Shown here: positions 52,736 through 55,506 of the stretch, in pieces | How positions within the stretch are numbered: the stretch's first letter is position 1 | How the letters are laid out: each line of letters opens with the position of its first letter | Assembly (NCBI RefSeq): GCF_004359215.1 | Contig: NC_090613.1 | Coordinates: 3,273,677 to 3,329,182, forward strand | DNA: 55,506 bases | Direction of reading: 5' to 3' | Source: Bremia lactucae | Lineage: Eukaryota > Oomycota > Peronosporomycetes > Peronosporales > Peronosporaceae | The notes under the pieces: model-generated | The model's input: the letters and a program-made list of their open reading frames with translations, nothing else | The model's database searches: none | What the model was told of the DNA's origin: nothing | Position numbers and translations under genes: made by a program

Positions 52736-53246
52736 CTGTGGGGACGTCGATCGCTCAGAAGCGTGCGCACTCGATTACTCTAGCGGGCGGGGACAGTTTC
52801 TGTAAAAAATACGGATTGCGTTGGAACCGCCGCCACAAGCCGCGATGCCCATGTCGCATGTATGTCCTTCAGTTTGTGAGGTTGACCTCTTCGATCCTCG
52901 TGACGCATGGCCAGTCCTCTGGTAGTACGCGGCTTACTGACCGGGCACGGCCCAAGGTTCCCTCCCGCTTGAGCGCAGTGGCACCCTTATGTATGAATTT
53001 GCGTAGCTAGGCTATAGTCGAATCACCTTCTGCACATAGCGGCATAATTTACATGCCCAAAACAATTCTAGAAGCAGATGCACGAAGCGTGGCGGCCACA
53101 TAGCGACGTAGTGTAAAACTCGAGCAGTGGGAGGCTTACTGCAACAGGGCGCCTGAAACATTGACGCGCACGTGGTTGGAAGGTTGAGTCGCCAAACTCT
53201 CCCGCCCGGCACTTTGGGACGACATCTTCACCACTGCTACCCTATC

Positions 53247-53321
53247 TTTAATGCAGTTTCTGTTCTGCCTGGGGGTACTACGAAATTACTGTTGCGTTTC
53301 GTTAGGCCGTTTACGCAGTGA
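53247..53321 (+). pseudogene. Gypsy integrase C-terminal fragment
   Basis: The plus-strand frame reads NAVSVLPGGTTKLLLRF, then VRPFTQ and a stop. It matches NAISVLPGGTKKLLPRFI in the family B integrase tail. Only this short block is recognisable. Confidence 0.65.
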
Positions 53322-54029
53322 TTTGTGTTGTTTGCACACTTCTGCTACGGCGGCAAGCCGATATTAGAGCTATCAGATATTTGTCAAGCATTCCGGCAGG
53401 CGCAGTACCTACTTTGCACGGTGAACTACGCTACAAAAATTCAAGCGTTTTTCACGCAGGAGTCTAGCAAAGACAACAGTGCCTCAAGATGTACTTGAAA
53501 TGCACTGAGCGCTAACCCAATGCATCGGATGGCTTTTGCGGTAGCGCTGTCCTTCTCTTGATTGGCGTGTCGTTGCGCATTTCTTCGGCGACTCTCTGAA
53601 GCCCGGTGGAGAGAAGCAGCTCCGTCGGTACTAACGGCACCAGACAGGGGCAATCTGACGGAACGGGTTTACCACGACACCGGATGCATACGCCGCGTCA
53701 CTCGCATCTGCAGTTACCCTTCCACGATGGGCGTCAAAGTAAACTAGGCGACGGGGAGTCAGTCGTCGACGAATATAATTACAGAACCTGTGGGGTTCAC
53801 ACCGGTATCCCGGATGCGTCATCTTGATGGATGGCGACGGACACCTTTGGTTATATGGTCGCTTACAGTGCAAGAGACGAATGTCACTAGTGCTGAGCCG
53901 CTCAAGATGTGCTGCTTTCAGCACACCTCGAGTTGGCGTGGACGCATGTGTGTTCTAGGGCAACGCTGTCTTAGTGGATGTGGACATTAGCAAAACGGAA
54001 GGTGTCGCAATATTTTGATCCCTACTCTA

Positions 54030-54165
54030 GCAAATTCCGCCCAGCCTTGGAAACAGGACTATTGGTCTAACCAGATAATAGCGGCTGACTAGGGTAATTT
54101 TCGGGTCGTCAATGTGTACGCGCCAATGACCACAAGGGTGGCAAGCATTTTATTCATAGGCCGTA
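54030..54165 (+). pseudogene. LINE endonuclease fragment
   Basis: The plus-strand frame around 54040-54130 reads QPWKQDYWSNQIIAAD, a stop, then GNFRVVNVYAPMT. The WSNQII...VVNVYAP pattern is that of the APE-type endonuclease domain at the start of ORF2 in oomycete L1-like LINEs. The expected GGDFN motif downstream is not found in frame. A remnant of a few dozen codons. Confidence 0.6.
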
Positions 54166-55506
54166 GCAGGGCAAGGATACTACCCTAAATGGCGTGTTTA
54201 AAAGTGTGCAAAGCCTTCCACTCAAATGCCTCGACGGGACAGCTCAATCAACGTAAAGAGAGATATTTACGGCATGGCAGGCGCGTGGTGTGATACAAAG
54301 AATGGACAGCAGACGTGTCGCCATTTCAACGAGCAGTGTGGCGGCCCAAGAACCTCGATGATAGACTCCATCACTTACCTTTGCCGTGTCCATCGGTACC
54401 GATACAGGAAGGACTACCATATGCTACCGCGGCCATTTCCTTCGGTTTTTATACGGCAGTAGACTATCAGAAGCTACTGAGGGGTCAGCAGGCAGGGGGC
54501 ATCGTCTTCAACCCGCTTCCGCGTCTCCAGAAGATTACATGGGGCGTGCTGGATACGGTTGCCAACGTTATGTTATATTGACACCGATGCAACAAGCTTT
54601 TTGGCTGTGCGAAAGCTCAGGTTATTCATTACGAACTATTCGGCAGGGGCTCTGAGTTGCCGCAAAAGGGAGTGATGTTAATGCGCCGCTTCAGAACAGA
54701 TATCACGAGAGGTATGGGACCATGACCACGTGCTCACAGGAGTACCAACTCTGGGTCGTGCACCATGTAGCCGTACGGCGGTTAAACCTCCATAATGAAG
54801 AATGGATGCGCCAACTTATGTCGCAAGCTTCAATGCTGCTGTGATTAAAAAGAATTGTAGGAGCATGTTTTTTTTTGACATGTCCATGCGCGCAAGCATG
54901 CTGGCAGACAGTCTGATGAACTCGAAAACGGTGGAAGACAGGGCGTCTTTTAGACGTTCTTGCCAACATTACCAGCCGACTAGCAACAGAGCTATCCACG
55001 GTGGTCTGTGAACAGCTCAACCGTGCTTATACAGACGAGGCGGCCGCATAGGTCGACGTGTGGCTGTATATATGGGTTATTCTGAGCAGCATTTGCGTTG
55101 ATCGGTTGTGGAACAACGCAATCGAGTCACGTTGATAAATGCAAACCTGACCATCGAAGGCAGCGTTACCGAGTTCTGGATACCGGCACTAGACAACTTT
55201 GCGCAACAGAGAATGCTAGGGCCGACGCGCCGAAGTCTATTGGCGTGATGCATGATAGATAGCCCGACAATCCAGTGAGCCGCCACCGCAGGAGACTAGC
55301 CAAGTACAACCAGCTGACTTGACCGAGGACTAACCAGGCTTAGATTTATAAACATCTTGCAAACCTTAATTACGTACAATACAATTATCTCTCCCTGTAA
55401 CGGGGTGAGAGTCCGTTATCGTCTTACGCTAAAGCTTTGCGGAGCGCTCTCTTATAAGATAACATCGACTATGCTTTTATGTTTATGTATATTTTTTCAA
55501 TTTTAA
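54166..55506. other. Right end: degenerate sequence, no gene recognised
   Basis: Short overlapping frames (for example 54226-54462, 54315-54581, 54802-55011) have no recognised motif and may be decayed LINE or Gypsy sequence. At 55397 'TGTAACGGGGtgagag' resembles the start of a family A LTR terminus, but the following bases do not match known LTRs here and the window ends at 55506. Confidence 0.4.

Noticed and set aside
55397..55506. A new family A LTR starting at the right edge
   Set aside because: Only TGTAACGGGG matches. The next bases lack the hairpin and the window ends, so there is too little evidence.
1..55506. tRNA, rRNA or other structural RNA genes
   Set aside because: I looked for cloverleaf A/B-box patterns and rRNA signatures and saw none that I could support. 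Short hairpins are LTR or isolated palindromes.

Overview
The window looks like nuclear DNA from an oomycete, most likely a repeat-rich downy mildew or Phytophthora relative. The evidence is compact genes with few, short GT-AG introns, oomycete-style Ty3/Gypsy pol proteins, an ELO elongase, a sideroflexin, a secreted GH1 glucosidase and a polycystin-type channel fragment. The species call is inference. About two thirds of the window is retrotransposon sequence. There are two 100-N assembly gaps (2241-2340 and 45182-45281).

Layout. 1-2093: tail of a truncated host gene, transposon scraps, two perfect hairpins and a 172-bp tandem array. 2094-7164: a minus-strand Gypsy element of 'family B'. 7415-13575: a minus-strand Gypsy element of 'family A' (A1). 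13576-19507: LTR debris and a plus-strand family B element (B1). 19508-23206: a truncated minus-strand family A element (A1b). 23207-26247: LTR remnant and a dynamin/EHD-like GTPase gene. 26248-33983: the most complete family A element (A2), bounded by two LTRs. 34180-42439: a host gene island with GH1 glucosidase (-), GPR137/TOM1-like seven-helix protein (+, two introns), sideroflexin (-) and fatty-acid elongase (-, three introns). 44048-45181: Ty1/Copia remnant abutting a decayed polycystin channel fragment. 45291-49045: a second family B copy, inverted relative to the one at 2094-7164. 49150-49585: solo family A LTR. 49586-55506: no intact gene, only scattered Gypsy and LINE fragments.

The most interesting architecture is shared by both Gypsy families. 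Between the integrase and the 3' LTR each carries an extra gene on the opposite strand. It encodes a low-complexity, charged protein that ends in a coiled coil, and it runs tail-to-tail into the integrase and overlaps its end. The proteins of the two families differ along most of their length but keep the same position, orientation and C-terminal coiled coil.

Second, 3455-5958 and 45828-48331 form a 2.5-kb inverted repeat that appears identical, although the flanking family B sequence is clearly diverged. This fits recent gene conversion, a template-switch event or an assembly artefact. All retrotransposon copies here are broken by frameshifts, stops and deletions. The host genes at 24134-25846 and 34180-42439 look intact.
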